64,000 nt of DNA, taken from NCBI RefSeq assembly GCF_022346605.1, contig NZ_JAKRNT010000003.1, positions 283,026 to 347,025 on the forward strand, written 5' to 3'. The stretch's first letter is position 1. Every line of letters starts with the position of its first letter. Origin of the DNA: Sporosarcina sp. ACRSL. GTDB lineage: Bacteria > Bacillota > Bacilli > Bacillales_A > Planococcaceae. The position numbers were made by a program, and so were the translations under genes. Below the pieces are notes generated by a model. It did no database searches, was not told where the DNA came from, and saw nothing but the letters and a program-made list of their open reading frames with translations. This document shows, piece after piece, positions 40,374 through 49,694 of this stretch.

Positions 40374-40943
40374 GTGTTCGGTATTACTACAACTCAATAC
40401 ACACTTGTTGAAAAGGCTCAATTGGGGGATGAAGCAGCCTTCTATCAATTACTTGAACCATTACAGGCACAATTGTATCGAATTGCGTTTGTTTATGTTC
40501 GAAACGAAGATGATGCTATCGATATTTTTCAACAATCTGTTATTCGCGCATATGAAGGATTACCTAAACTAAAAGAGCCAAAGTACTTCTCCACTTGGTT
40601 AACTCGTATTGTCATTAATTGCTGTAAATCATACATAGAAAAAAATAATCAGATCGAACTTACTGATCCACATGCGTTTGATGGATATGCATCTACTAGT
40701 GCTTCTCATATAGACGAGCAATTAGATTTATGGCAGGCATTAAGTCGGTTAGAGGAAAAATATAAAACTGTTTTATTGCTTCGCTTTTATCAAGACCTTG
40801 CAGTAAAGGAAATTGCTCTTATTTTAGATTGCCCAGAAGGTACTGTAAAAACGAATATTCGACGAGGTTTACAAGCTTTGCGCCAACAGTTGAAAGGAGC
40901 GTATTTAGATGAATGGGTTCAATCCGTTGAGGGAAGTGATTGA
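40374..40943 (+). CDS. ECF-type RNA polymerase sigma factor
   Basis: About 189 residues. Region 2 reads YRIAFVYVRNEDDAIDIFQQ...FSTWLTRIVINC, and region 4 LEEKYKTVLLLRFYQDLAVKEIALILDCPEGTVKTNIRRGL. The start is unclear: GTG 40374 directly abuts GAGGGG, whereas an ATT at 40383 would have ideal spacing. It overlaps the following ABC ATPase by 35 bp. Neighbouring ECF factors normally have a membrane anti-sigma gene next; here that place is taken by the ATPase, whose first residues look unlike an ATPase. Confidence 0.88.
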   Translation: MFGITTTQYTLVEKAQLGDEAAFYQLLEPLQAQLYRIAFVYVRNEDDAIDIFQQSVIRAYEGLPKLKEPKYFSTWLTRIVINCCKSYIEKNNQIELTDPHAFDGYASTSASHIDEQLDLWQALSRLEEKYKTVLLLRFYQDLAVKEIALILDCPEGTVKTNIRRGLQALRQQLKGAYLDEWVQSVEGSD

Positions 40944-41721
40944 GAAAATTCCGGTTCCACAATCAAGATTAACAGAAGTGTTACGTATTGAAGGCATGTC
41001 TAAAGTTTTCAAACAAAAGGAACACCTGGTAAATGCATTAACAAACATTCACTGCACGATTTACCAAGGTGAAATGGTGGCAATCATGGGTACAAGCGGT
41101 TCCGGTAAAAGCACCTTGCTCAATATGATTAGTGCTATTGATGAACCAACATCCGGCACCATTTTCTTGTTTGGAAAAGAAGCAAATAGTATTTATAAAG
41201 AACCAAAAGCATCTAATTTCCGCAAAGAAAATATCGGTTTCATCTTCCAATCGTTTCATTTATTAAAAGATTTAACGGTTGAAGATAATATTGCGCTTCC
41301 CCTTATCCTACAGGATATACCGTCTAAAGATATCGAAAAGCGTGTACATGAGATGTTGGAACAATTGGGAATTGCAAATTGGCGAAAGCATCGCCCCCAT
41401 GAGCTGTCGGGCGGGCAACAACAACGTGTAGCCATCGCTCGTGCAATTATTACGAAGCCACCAATTCTGCTTGCAGATGAACCGACTGGCGCCCTCGATG
41501 TGAAAACAACAGATGAGATTCTACAATTGCTTGTAGAACTACAACAGAATGGACAAACCATTTTGCTTGTTACGCATGATCCGTACGTTGCAACATTTGC
41601 AAATCGGGTACTATTTTTCCATGACGGATCAATTGTAGATTCCTATCAAAATGAAAAAACAGATGCTGACTTGGATACTATACTTGCCAAATTTAAGACC
41701 ATTACACGAGGTGAGCAATAA
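40909..41721 (+). CDS. ABC transporter ATPase with an extra N-terminal segment
   Basis: A 270-residue MacB/LolD-like ATPase. Walker A is GTSGSGKST near residue 62, the signature [15 protein letters not shown] near 168, Walker [13 protein letters not shown] near 186 and VTHD near 222. Before the usual start ([11 protein letters not shown]) it carries about 25 residues, [19 protein letters not shown], not part of the ATPase fold. From memory this resembles the first residues of ECF anti-sigma factors, so it may be a fusion. GGAG lies 9 nt before the ATG, within the sigma gene, so it is coupled to sigma translation. Confidence 0.87.
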   Translation: MNGFNPLREVIEKIPVPQSRLTEVLRIEGMSKVFKQKEHLVNALTNIHCTIYQGEMVAIMGTSGSGKSTLLNMISAIDEPTSGTIFLFGKEANSIYKEPKASNFRKENIGFIFQSFHLLKDLTVEDNIALPLILQDIPSKDIEKRVHEMLEQLGIANWRKHRPHELSGGQQQRVAIARAIITKPPILLADEPTGALDVKTTDEILQLLVELQQNGQTILLVTHDPYVATFANRVLFFHDGSIVDSYQNEKTDADLDTILAKFKTITRGEQ

Positions 41722-44177
41722 TGTTCAACCTAAAATCGATTGCCCTTAAATTATTTCGTGCAGCTAAGACCCAAGTATTTACAAGCATCAGTATTATTAC
41801 CGTTTCAATTTGTTTAATCATGACGATGGGCGTGTATATTTGGAACGCCAAAGCGCAAATGGAATCAGAGATCTATCAGCTGTTCGGCAATGCGGATATG
41901 ACAGTTGGTTATAACCCGGATCAGCAAAAATGGTTGACTTCAGAACAACTCCATTCCATCGCCGCGATCGAAGGTGTAGCGGAAGTATCCCCCGTACTAC
42001 TTACTGCGACAAATGTTGAAAATGATTTGCCGTCTGTTTATACAATAGGCGTTGATAATGATAATCTTGTAAAAAGTCGGTATCATTTTGAGCGAAATAT
42101 AGGGGAAAATGAAGTAATCGTATCACAAAAGATTGCTTCCCTTTTCAACAAATCGATTGGCGATACAATCGAAATTGACTCCATGCCATATGTAATTAAA
42201 GAAATTCTAACGCCTCTCCCTGGGACTACAGATGTGAAAATTGTCATATTATCAAATACTACAGTCAGACAATGGATTCAAAATGACGATGCTGCTGGGC
42301 TCTTTACATTAATTAAGCTTACTAAAAATGCCACCTCTTCAACAGTTGCGAAAAATATTACGGAGCTAGACGATACATTACGAATCGATATTACAAATGA
42401 ATATGATTTTGTGAAAGCCAATTTCCAATCACTCGCTATTTTTATGATTGTGCTCTCTGCATTCATTTTGATAATCACTACGGTGCTGTTGACTTCTACA
42501 TTCCAACTTGTATTTTTCAAATTGAGGGAGCAACTGATGGTACTACGTGCACTCGGCGCGACCAAAAATCAAGTCGGGAAAATTGTTCAAATGCAGCTTC
42601 AAACCATTATTTCATCAGGCGTTATTTTGGGTACTCTATGTAGTTTAGTAATCATTAAGCAATGGTTGCCGCTACTCATTGAAAAGATGCAACTACCGGA
42701 AGCTAAAACAGATTTCCCATTATGGCTAGCGATAATTATTTGTGCAATCACTTACGCGATCCTTCAAGGCATTATGCAATGGCAAGTGAGAAAAAGCATG
42801 AGTCTCTTGCCGCTACAAATCGCTTCAGATAATAACGAATCGTTACCTCGTATGACAAAAACGAAGTTATACGGGGCTGGTCTTATGCTTTCAATAGCCG
42901 GTATTTGCCTTTTCTCCGCGATATTTGAGCAAAATGGTAGCCAACAAGCTTTGCAAACGGTCATCGGATCTTTGATTATTTGCATCGTCATTCTTTATTT
43001 GATGCCGTATCTATTCAGTCTACTTCTAAATGCTGTCCTTCAACCAATCCGAATGCTGTTTGGAAAGGAAGCATATTTAGCCTGTCAGCAACTGATGCCG
43101 CAAGTGAGGAAAAACATGCCCATCGTGCTTAGTATTATCGGCTTAATGGTTATATTAATTTTTGGAACATCACTTTTTAAAACTGTCCAAGAAAATGAAA
43201 AAGCCTACATCCAGTTTTTGTACGAGACGCCTGTTGTCATTCACAATGATTTACAAGACCCTACTTTGACGAATGATATTATCCAAGATATCGAGGCACT
43301 TCCTTCTGTTAATCACGCCTATGCGAGGAGCAACTATCCGATTGTAGATTTCTTTTTGAATGAAAGATGGCAAGGCGAGAACTTTGCCGCCATTGACATG
43401 GATAAATTCCTTGAGATCGGGAAAATTCAAGAACTACACGGAGAGATTGATAATGGTGTCATTATTTCATCTCAATTTGCTGAAGATAACGGACTTTGGA
43501 TTGGCGATTGGCTCCAAACCGGCATTTTTAATTATGAATTGCAAAAAACCGAAGGCGTCGAGCCCGTCCAAGTTATCGACATAGCGGATCATATTTCGAA
43601 TATAGACATCTATTTTGATTGGTCCTCTCCAATTGCAATCAATTCTAACGTAACAGTGAATGAAATCATGGTGGACACAACGGATAGTAAACAGACAATG
43701 ATGGAATTGCAGTTTTTACATGAGCGATGGCCCGCACTCACCTTTTCGGATTATGAAACCTTTACGGAAGAGAACAACCAAATGTTTTATCAGCGTTGGA
43801 GTTTGTTTGTAGGGGTTTTAGTCATTCTAATTACGGCTACTTGTATCGGAGTCATTCAAACGTTACTGCATACAATCTATGGAAAACGTATTGACTATGC
43901 AATCCAGCGACTCGTCGGTCTTACGCCAAACGGGCTAATTAAGCTGATTTTGACACAAGTACTATCATTTGTTTTATTCAGTTTAACGGTCGGAACTATA
44001 GTAGGCTACCTGTTCACGCAACTGCTTGCTTCTATTGACACGAATGCTGTAGTCGTATTTGATCATTCAACAGTCCTAGCTGTCATCAGCGTCTTTTTCC
44101 TTTTAACATGCCTGATTTTCACTGTCCAAGGTTACTTTATTAGCCGAAAGACATTAACAGCCGAGTTGAGTGAATAG
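41721..44177 (+). CDS. FtsX-type ABC transporter permease
   Basis: An 818-residue protein with about ten membrane helices, two MacB-type extracytoplasmic domains and two FtsX domains (FFKLREQLMVLRALGATKNQV near residue 270; GKRIDYAIQRLVGLTPNGL near 720). It overlaps the ATPase stop by one base (TAATG). Such sigma/ATPase/FtsX sets in Bacillus resist antimicrobial peptides or move lipopeptides; the substrate here is not known. It ends at a terminator. Confidence 0.87.
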   Translation: MFNLKSIALKLFRAAKTQVFTSISIITVSICLIMTMGVYIWNAKAQMESEIYQLFGNADMTVGYNPDQQKWLTSEQLHSIAAIEGVAEVSPVLLTATNVENDLPSVYTIGVDNDNLVKSRYHFERNIGENEVIVSQKIASLFNKSIGDTIEIDSMPYVIKEILTPLPGTTDVKIVILSNTTVRQWIQNDDAAGLFTLIKLTKNATSSTVAKNITELDDTLRIDITNEYDFVKANFQSLAIFMIVLSAFILIITTVLLTSTFQLVFFKLREQLMVLRALGATKNQVGKIVQMQLQTIISSGVILGTLCSLVIIKQWLPLLIEKMQLPEAKTDFPLWLAIIICAITYAILQGIMQWQVRKSMSLLPLQIASDNNESLPRMTKTKLYGAGLMLSIAGICLFSAIFEQNGSQQALQTVIGSLIICIVILYLMPYLFSLLLNAVLQPIRMLFGKEAYLACQQLMPQVRKNMPIVLSIIGLMVILIFGTSLFKTVQENEKAYIQFLYETPVVIHNDLQDPTLTNDIIQDIEALPSVNHAYARSNYPIVDFFLNERWQGENFAAIDMDKFLEIGKIQELHGEIDNGVIISSQFAEDNGLWIGDWLQTGIFNYELQKTEGVEPVQVIDIADHISNIDIYFDWSSPIAINSNVTVNEIMVDTTDSKQTMMELQFLHERWPALTFSDYETFTEENNQMFYQRWSLFVGVLVILITATCIGVIQTLLHTIYGKRIDYAIQRLVGLTPNGLIKLILTQVLSFVLFSLTVGTIVGYLFTQLLASIDTNAVVVFDHSTVLAVISVFFLLTCLIFTVQGYFISRKTLTAELSE

Positions 44178-44215
44178 AATTTGCACTTGAAGAAATTGAA
44201 GCCCAAGCCCCGGTC

Positions 44216-44263
44216 TTAAAACAGGTGAAGTCAAACGACTCGTTTTTCTTCATCTGTTTTCAC
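44216..44263 (+). terminator. Rho-independent terminator
   Basis: AAAACAGGTGAAG pairs with CTTCATCTGTTTT (one G-U) over a 17-nt loop rich in T. Confidence 0.65.
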
Positions 44264-44296
44264 GTTATTTATTCCAGCTAGCTCCCGGAATACTCC

Positions 44297-45214
44297 TTAT
44301 TTCCATTGGTCATATACCCAACCTTCATTGTACTTGTACAGCTTCGATGGTCTATATGCGCCAGTTTTAATTTCTTTTCCTGTGTCCACTACCATATCTT
44401 CTACGTGGCGTCGGAACTGCACTTTGTTTAGACTCCTACCCAAAATCACCTCATACACTTGCTGCAGATCTGGCAGCGTGAACTCATCCCCCACTAAATT
44501 AAATGCGATATTCGTATAGTTCACTTTCCCACGTAACCGCTCCAATGAGTACAAAATGATTTCGGCATGGTCAAAGGCAATCCCGTCCCGATGTGTTATC
44601 GACATCGTCGTTTTAGTGTTCGCTCCATCTGTCACCGTTACTTTTTCTACCGTTGCAGACACCTTGATATCCCCAGAAGTCAGCTCCAGTTCAATTTCCT
44701 CCGTGCGTTTCCTCAACCCGCTTTCCATTTCATCCCGAATTTCGACTGTTTTATCCTTTACGGTAAACCACCTGACATCCTCCGCATCGTCCCCTGCTTG
44801 CAGAGGCGGCAATTTCTCTTGGTCAACGAGCGCTAAATAGCTGACACTCACAATTCTCATTCGGGGATCCCGGTCTACCGCACTCCATGTGTAAAGTTGC
44901 TCGGCATAAACGCCATCTACCCCCGTTTCCTCCTTCAATTCCCGCTGCACAGCCGTATCAAGATCTTCGTCGATTCCCATGAATCCCCCCGCTAACGCCC
45001 AGTCGCCCTTATACGGATGTCCTCCGCGCTGGATGAGCAACAGCTGCAGTTCCTTCTCCGCCTTTTTCCTCTTATCCGGAGCCGGTTCAGTCACTACTGT
45101 GAAGATTGCCATGTCTGTCGTAATCGATGGCTTTTTATATTTATTTATCTCCGTTTTTTTATATTGCTCGAGAAATTCCGCCTCGCTAAGGTTCTGTAAG
45201 TATTGATCATCCAT
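44297..45214 (-). CDS. nrtR: NrtR-type Nudix transcriptional regulator of NAD metabolism
   Basis: A 305-residue protein. The Nudix domain (about residues 40-165) keeps a full Nudix box, GGFMGIDEDLDTAVQREL then KEETGV, so it may still hydrolyse ADP-ribose compounds. The C-terminal part has YTNIAFNLVGDEFTLPDLQQ and GRSLNKVQFRRHVEDM, the winged helix of NrtR repressors, which sense ADP-ribose. ATG 45214 was chosen because GAGGGG lies 8 nt upstream. It follows nadR after a terminator and has its own promoter overlapped by a 23-bp site also found twice before pnuC. Confidence 0.88.
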   Translation of the reverse strand: MDDQYLQNLSEAEFLEQYKKTEINKYKKPSITTDMAIFTVVTEPAPDKRKKAEKELQLLLIQRGGHPYKGDWALAGGFMGIDEDLDTAVQRELKEETGVDGVYAEQLYTWSAVDRDPRMRIVSVSYLALVDQEKLPPLQAGDDAEDVRWFTVKDKTVEIRDEMESGLRKRTEEIELELTSGDIKVSATVEKVTVTDGANTKTTMSITHRDGIAFDHAEIILYSLERLRGKVNYTNIAFNLVGDEFTLPDLQQVYEVILGRSLNKVQFRRHVEDMVVDTGKEIKTGAYRPSKLYKYNEGWVYDQWK

Positions 45215-45239
45215 TGCATTTTCCCCTCTCTGCCGAATC

Positions 45240-45278
45240 ACTTAGTTGCATCTTAATACTATCTTCCCCTTTTTACAA
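45240..45278 (-). promoter_or_regulatory. nrtR promoter with NrtR-like operator
   Basis: On the minus strand TTGTAA (45273-45278), 17 bp, TAAGAT (45250-45255). A 23-bp site ATAGT-N11-ACTAAGT (45240-45262) covers the -10, matching two copies before pnuC. Confidence 0.6.
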
Positions 45279-45291
45279 GCGCATTTCCCAC

Positions 45292-45318
45292 AAAAAAGAG
45301 AGGCATCGAACCCCTCTC
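45292..45318 (-). terminator. Terminator between nadR and nrtR
   Basis: GAGAGG / CCTCTC stem with a 9-nt loop, then six Ts on the minus strand, starting 3 bp after the nadR stop. Confidence 0.7.
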
Positions 45319-45320
45319 CG

Positions 45321-46376
45321 TTACTTCGCAATGAGCTTTGTAATATGCTCAATTGCCTGATCCAGCCGTTCCTCATAGTTTCCGCTCACTGTTACGTATT
45401 TGATTCCCCGGTCATCAAACATTTTCTTCAGGATTTCATTTGTCTTTTTCCGCACTTCCGGATCATTGAATGTCCGATACCCATCCGCAACCCATTTCAC
45501 ATCCGGCTCCAAAAATAAGTACAAATCATAATCCTGCGACTGGATAACCCCCTCGATAAAGTCCAGCTCCCGCCCTAAATACATTTTAGCGTAATACTGG
45601 GATACGACCGCTTCGCTATCAATGAACAATAGCTTATTTGCCTTCTTAATCTTTTGAAATTCCATATGCTTATGCCCGAATACGATTTCCTTGTAATGCT
45701 CTTCGGTCAGCAATGAACTTCCGTCCCCGATTTCCTCACTAACCGTACGCCCGTATTCCTCCACGTACTCCGTGCCGAACAGCTGAGAAAGATTCCTCGT
45801 CAAGGTGGACTTCCCGCAAGATTCAACGCCGACAATAGCGACTTTCTTCGTATAGTACGGTTTCGCTGCTTCGGGAATCATATCCCAATTCGCAAAGACC
45901 CCCTCGTTCCGTATCTTCGTTGCACTAATTGGAAAGATTTCTCGAGCTTCATCAATTACGACATGGTTGATTTCCTCCCCGTAGATGCGCCGGAACCAGT
46001 AATCGTACTCACTTTCTGAACTGAATATATGGGTGATCTTCTCCGGAATCACCTCGATCATCCTTCTGCCGCCCTCTAACCATAGATACTCCATGTCGTC
46101 TGAATAAGGGTCTTTCACTGCCAGTACCGTTACATTCTGCATATTATTCGTGGAGGTCATGATCCACTGCTGCCGCCTTCTAAAATCGATGTAATCCAAC
46201 CCTGCTTCCTCGCACAACTTTCTGTCCCGCTCCTCATGGTAACCGACTAACACGTATAGCTTATCTACTTGTGCCGCCGCTTTCGTAATTGCGTATAAAT
46301 GCCCTTTATGGAAGGGAATGAATTTCCCTCCGTAATGCCCGATTGTCATCGATTCTTTTATTTCAATTTCTGCCAT
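45321..46376 (-). CDS. nadR: NadR: NMN adenylyltransferase / ribosylnicotinamide kinase
   Basis: A 351-residue bifunctional enzyme. The N-terminal adenylyltransferase has GHYGGKFIPFHKGHLYAI and FPISATKIRNEG; the C-terminal kinase has Walker A VGVESCGKSTL near residue 190 and LFIDSEAVVSQYY. It lacks the DNA-binding head of enterobacterial NadR, so regulation is left to NrtR. ATG 46376 was chosen because GGGAG lies 9 nt upstream. It follows pnuC by 33 bp and phosphorylates the nicotinamide riboside that PnuC imports. Confidence 0.9.
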   Translation of the reverse strand: MAEIEIKESMTIGHYGGKFIPFHKGHLYAITKAAAQVDKLYVLVGYHEERDRKLCEEAGLDYIDFRRRQQWIMTSTNNMQNVTVLAVKDPYSDDMEYLWLEGGRRMIEVIPEKITHIFSSESEYDYWFRRIYGEEINHVVIDEAREIFPISATKIRNEGVFANWDMIPEAAKPYYTKKVAIVGVESCGKSTLTRNLSQLFGTEYVEEYGRTVSEEIGDGSSLLTEEHYKEIVFGHKHMEFQKIKKANKLLFIDSEAVVSQYYAKMYLGRELDFIEGVIQSQDYDLYLFLEPDVKWVADGYRTFNDPEVRKKTNEILKKMFDDRGIKYVTVSGNYEERLDQAIEHITKLIAK

Positions 46377-46409
46377 TTTCGTCTTCTCCCTTCTCCTGTT
46401 ATCCAACTA

Positions 46410-47123
46410 TTACACAACCTTAACTTTTTGCACCTTCGATAATTTCACCCAGTTCATATAACCGTACACTGAGTTCACCAGGAACGCCGTCCACATAATG
46501 ACCATGTTCCAATCGTTGCCTCCTGTCTGTAGCAACGTGATAAGCCATAGCGTGATCGTCAAGGCATTCACCAAAATCCAAAGTACCCACTGCTCCGCAT
46601 ATCGCTGCACCATTAAAATCTGGGCAATTACCGATAGGACAACCGCCATGCTGTCAATCCTCACTTGCTGTGCTGACAACAGTATCAATAACTCGGCATA
46701 CAAGAGCGCCCCTACTACAAATGAGCCGATTACAATAGCCCACCCTTTTTTCGTTAGTCGCTTCACATACACGTTCTCGCCTTGCTCCGAATCTTCTTTT
46801 CTCTTGTAATGCTTCATCCACATCCAGATTCCGATAAATTGCGTCGGAAAGTAAAACAGCCAGTTGAGCATTGACTCTCCGTACAGCCCATACCCATAAG
46901 CGATATAGCCGTAGATGACGGTCTGCACGATTCCGAACAGATAATTTGAGACCTTCCCCTTTGCCACTAACACTACGCACAACATCCCGGAAATCGAGCT
47001 GACCAATCCTAACAGCGTATCTTGAAACGCAAAATAGAGATAAACCGTAATCCCCGTGAAAACTGTCACCCATACCTTTTCAAATACCGACCATTCCGCC
47101 AAATACCCCTTCACCTTTTCCAT
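46410..47123 (-). CDS. pnuC: Nicotinamide riboside transporter PnuC
   Basis: A 237-residue protein with about seven membrane helices. It has GKVSNYLFGIVQTVIYGYIA, NWLFYFPTQFIGIWMWMKH and QWVLWILVNALTITLW, the riboside-binding region of PnuC. AGGAGG directly precedes ATG 47123. It is the first gene of the NAD salvage operon pnuC-nadR(-nrtR), with two NrtR-like sites in its promoter. Confidence 0.9.
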   Translation of the reverse strand: MEKVKGYLAEWSVFEKVWVTVFTGITVYLYFAFQDTLLGLVSSISGMLCVVLVAKGKVSNYLFGIVQTVIYGYIAYGYGLYGESMLNWLFYFPTQFIGIWMWMKHYKRKEDSEQGENVYVKRLTKKGWAIVIGSFVVGALLYAELLILLSAQQVRIDSMAVVLSVIAQILMVQRYAEQWVLWILVNALTITLWLITLLQTGGNDWNMVIMWTAFLVNSVYGYMNWVKLSKVQKVKVV

Positions 47124-47143
47124 CCTCCTACTCCCTCCCTTTC

Positions 47144-47207
47144 ACTTAGTTTAATTTTGTAACTATCTATTTGTACTTAGTATATGTTTGTAACTATGTT
47201 TTGTCAA
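47144..47207 (-). promoter_or_regulatory. pnuC promoter with two NrtR-like sites
   Basis: On the minus strand TTGACA (47202-47207), 17 bp, TATACT (47179-47184). Two 23-bp sites, ATAGTTACAAA-N5-ACTAAGT, lie at 47175-47197 and 47144-47166, 31 bp apart (about three helical turns). The first overlaps the -10; the second covers the leader. Confidence 0.75.
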
Positions 47208-47376
47208 CTGCAATTTACAGCAAAAAAAAATAGCCCAACTGCCGCGACCGGTGTGAGCTCAATTAATTCGCGTCTAAGCGTACCCCCATCTCCATCAAAT
47301 CAAATAGAAATCCTGCCACTTCTATGAGATAATAAAGAACAAACGTTTCACGTATCGATAGAAAAGAGGTGTGTTC

Positions 47377-49515
47377 ATGAAACCTGTCATCCTAGCCGAA
47401 AAGCCATCCCAAGCGAAAGCGTATGCAGACGCTTTTTCCGTGCGGAAGCATGAGGGGTTCCTCGAGATCACTCCGTGTCCAATTTTCCCAGAAGGAGCTT
47501 ACATCACTTGGGGTGTTGGCCATCTCGTTGAATTGAAGGAACCGCATGCATACAATCCGGCTTGGAAGCGTTGGTCGCTTGGGAGTCTGCCAATCCTACC
47601 TGACCGATACGAGTTTCAAGTGGCAAAGGGGAAATTCAAGCAATTTCAAGTTGTAAAGAAGCTCATTCGCGGAACGGATACGGTTATCAATGCATGTGAC
47701 GTGGACCGGGAAGGCTCGAACATCTTCTACAGCATTTATAATCAAACCGGCGCTCGCAATCAGACGATCAAGCGGCTTTGGATCAATTCGCTCGAAGTGG
47801 ATGAAGTGCGAAAAGGGTTTGCAAATTTGCGTGACAACCGCAAGGATCTTCAGTTGTACGAAGAAGCGAAAGCCCGTCAAATCAGTGATTGGCTTGTCGG
47901 CATGAACGGGTCTCGGTTGTATACGCTTTTATTGAAGGCGAAAGGCGTTCAGGAAGTGTTTCCGATTGGACGGGTCCAATCGCCGACGGTTTATTTGATC
48001 TACCAACGACAACGAGAGATTGAGACATTCGTATCTGAACCGTTCTTCGAAGTAGAAGCGACCTTCACGGGAGAACAAGGGACTTATAAAGGGAAGGCGA
48101 AAGCGAAAGAGCCGAAACGTGAAATCATTCAGGCACTCCTAGCGAAACATCATATTCAGCCGAACTCACCCGGCGTCATCACTTCGGTCACTCATACCGA
48201 TAAACGGACGCCGCCACCGCAGCTGCATTCGTTGTCGACATTGCAAGCGACTGCGAATCGCAGGTGGAAGACAAGTCCTGCGAACGTATTGAAGACGATG
48301 CAGGATCTCTATGAGAAGAAGCTCGTCACCTATCCTCGTACGGATGCGCGCCATATTACGCCGAATGAATTTGCGTACTTGAAAGATCAAGTCGGCGATT
48401 ACCAACAGTTGATCGGCCACCCATTCCCTGTCGCTTCCTTCGCTCCGAAAAAGCGGTATGTCGATAGTTCAAAGGTACAGGAACACTATGCGATCATCCC
48501 GACGAAGAAAATCCCGACACAAGCGGTACTTGGCCGCTTGTCGCCGCTAGAGCGGAATTTATATGAAGAGGTCGTCCGCACGACACTTGCGATGTTCCAT
48601 ACCGATTATTTATATACCGAAACGAAAGTGACGACGGATGTAAATGGCTTACCGTTTTTCACAACTGGTAAAACGGAAAGGGATCTAGGGTGGAAGGCTT
48701 TATTCCAACGGTCCAAGGATGAAAAGGACGACCCTGCCTTGCCACCGCTCCGCATGCAAGAAACAGTCCAATCCGAAATCGGCATTAAAGAAGGCAAGAC
48801 ACAGCCTCCGAAGCCGTATACGGAAGGACAACTCATTGCGATGATGAAAACGTGCGGAAAGCTCGTAGATGATAAAGAAGAGACCGATATTTTGAAAGAG
48901 ATTGAAGGGCTTGGAACGGAAGCGACCCGAAGCGGCATCATCGAAACGATTAAAAAGCATGGCTATATTACCGTGTCAAAAAACATCGTTTCAATTACGC
49001 CTAAGGGACGGGTGCTTTGCGAAGCGATTGAAGGGAATCTGCTTGCGAGTCCGTCGATGACCGCAAAATGGGAGGCCTATTTGCGGAAAATCGGAAACGG
49101 CGAAGGAACCGGAGAACACTTCCTTACCAATATCGCAAAGTTCATTGCGAAGCTATTGGAAGAAGTCCCGCAACAACTGGAAGCCAAACCGATCGATGCG
49201 ACAAAGGTTCCACCACGGCAATCAAAATCACGAGGTTCTTATCAGGCAGTTGAGGTTGCACCATGCCCGACCTGTAAAAGCGGAACCATCATTGCGCGCA
49301 AAGAATTTTATGGCTGCAGCAATTATAAAAACGGCTGTAAACAGACTTTCCCGGGGACATTCTTGAAGAAGAAACTGACTCCCGCACAAGTGAAGCTCCT
49401 TTGCACGAAAGGGAAAACGAATACAATCAAAGGATTTACCGCAAACAATGGGAACAAGTTTGATGCAAGCCTATCGTTGGAGAATGGAAAATTGAATTTG
49501 GTGTTTCAAAAATAA
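47377..49515 (+). CDS. topB: DNA topoisomerase III
   Basis: A 712-residue type IA topoisomerase. The Toprim domain has ILAEKPSQAKAYADAF and NACDVDREGSNIF; the catalytic Tyr is in KLVTYPRTDARHI near residue 319; GIKEGKTQPPKPYTEGQLI and GLGTEATRSGIIETIKK follow. The C-terminal zinc finger is CPTCKSGTIIARKEFYGCSN. It separates linked DNA strands. ATG 47377 was chosen with GAGGTG 5 nt upstream. B. subtilis TopB is 727 residues. It is monocistronic. Confidence 0.93.
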   Translation: MKPVILAEKPSQAKAYADAFSVRKHEGFLEITPCPIFPEGAYITWGVGHLVELKEPHAYNPAWKRWSLGSLPILPDRYEFQVAKGKFKQFQVVKKLIRGTDTVINACDVDREGSNIFYSIYNQTGARNQTIKRLWINSLEVDEVRKGFANLRDNRKDLQLYEEAKARQISDWLVGMNGSRLYTLLLKAKGVQEVFPIGRVQSPTVYLIYQRQREIETFVSEPFFEVEATFTGEQGTYKGKAKAKEPKREIIQALLAKHHIQPNSPGVITSVTHTDKRTPPPQLHSLSTLQATANRRWKTSPANVLKTMQDLYEKKLVTYPRTDARHITPNEFAYLKDQVGDYQQLIGHPFPVASFAPKKRYVDSSKVQEHYAIIPTKKIPTQAVLGRLSPLERNLYEEVVRTTLAMFHTDYLYTETKVTTDVNGLPFFTTGKTERDLGWKALFQRSKDEKDDPALPPLRMQETVQSEIGIKEGKTQPPKPYTEGQLIAMMKTCGKLVDDKEETDILKEIEGLGTEATRSGIIETIKKHGYITVSKNIVSITPKGRVLCEAIEGNLLASPSMTAKWEAYLRKIGNGEGTGEHFLTNIAKFIAKLLEEVPQQLEAKPIDATKVPPRQSKSRGSYQAVEVAPCPTCKSGTIIARKEFYGCSNYKNGCKQTFPGTFLKKKLTPAQVKLLCTKGKTNTIKGFTANNGNKFDASLSLENGKLNLVFQK

Positions 49516-49525
49516 AAGAGTAGCT

Positions 49526-49578
49526 AATTGGCTGATATGAAGACGGTATTAAACCGGATTCATGTCAGCCAATTTCTA
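49526..49578 (+). terminator. Hairpin after topB
   Basis: AATTGGCTGATATGAA pairs with TTCATGTCAGCCAATT over a 17-nt loop, then TCTATTTG. The T run is interrupted, so terminator strength is moderate. Confidence 0.55.
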
Positions 49579-49648
49579 TTTGGAACCGCTTTTTGTTCGC
49601 CCTCCCCCAACCACTCTCACCTATGGTATTATGAACAAGGTTCAAAAA

Positions 49649-49686
49649 AGAGGTTCGCAAACTCCCTCTATAAAAAACTAAGGAGA
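49649..49686 (+). promoter_or_regulatory. preQ1-I riboswitch
   Basis: AGAGGTTCGCAAAC-TCCCTCT forms the P1 hairpin and TAAAAAACTAAGGAG is the pseudoknot tail, the hallmark of preQ1 class I. The tail contains the AAGGAG ribosome site of queC, 8 nt before its ATG, so ligand binding should block translation. Confidence 0.9.
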
Positions 49687-49694
49687 TATGTACA

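Noticed and set aside
40171..40572. 133-codon frame overlapping the sigma gene start
   Set aside because: Out of frame with the sigma factor, begins in the terminator region and has biased low-complexity sequence.
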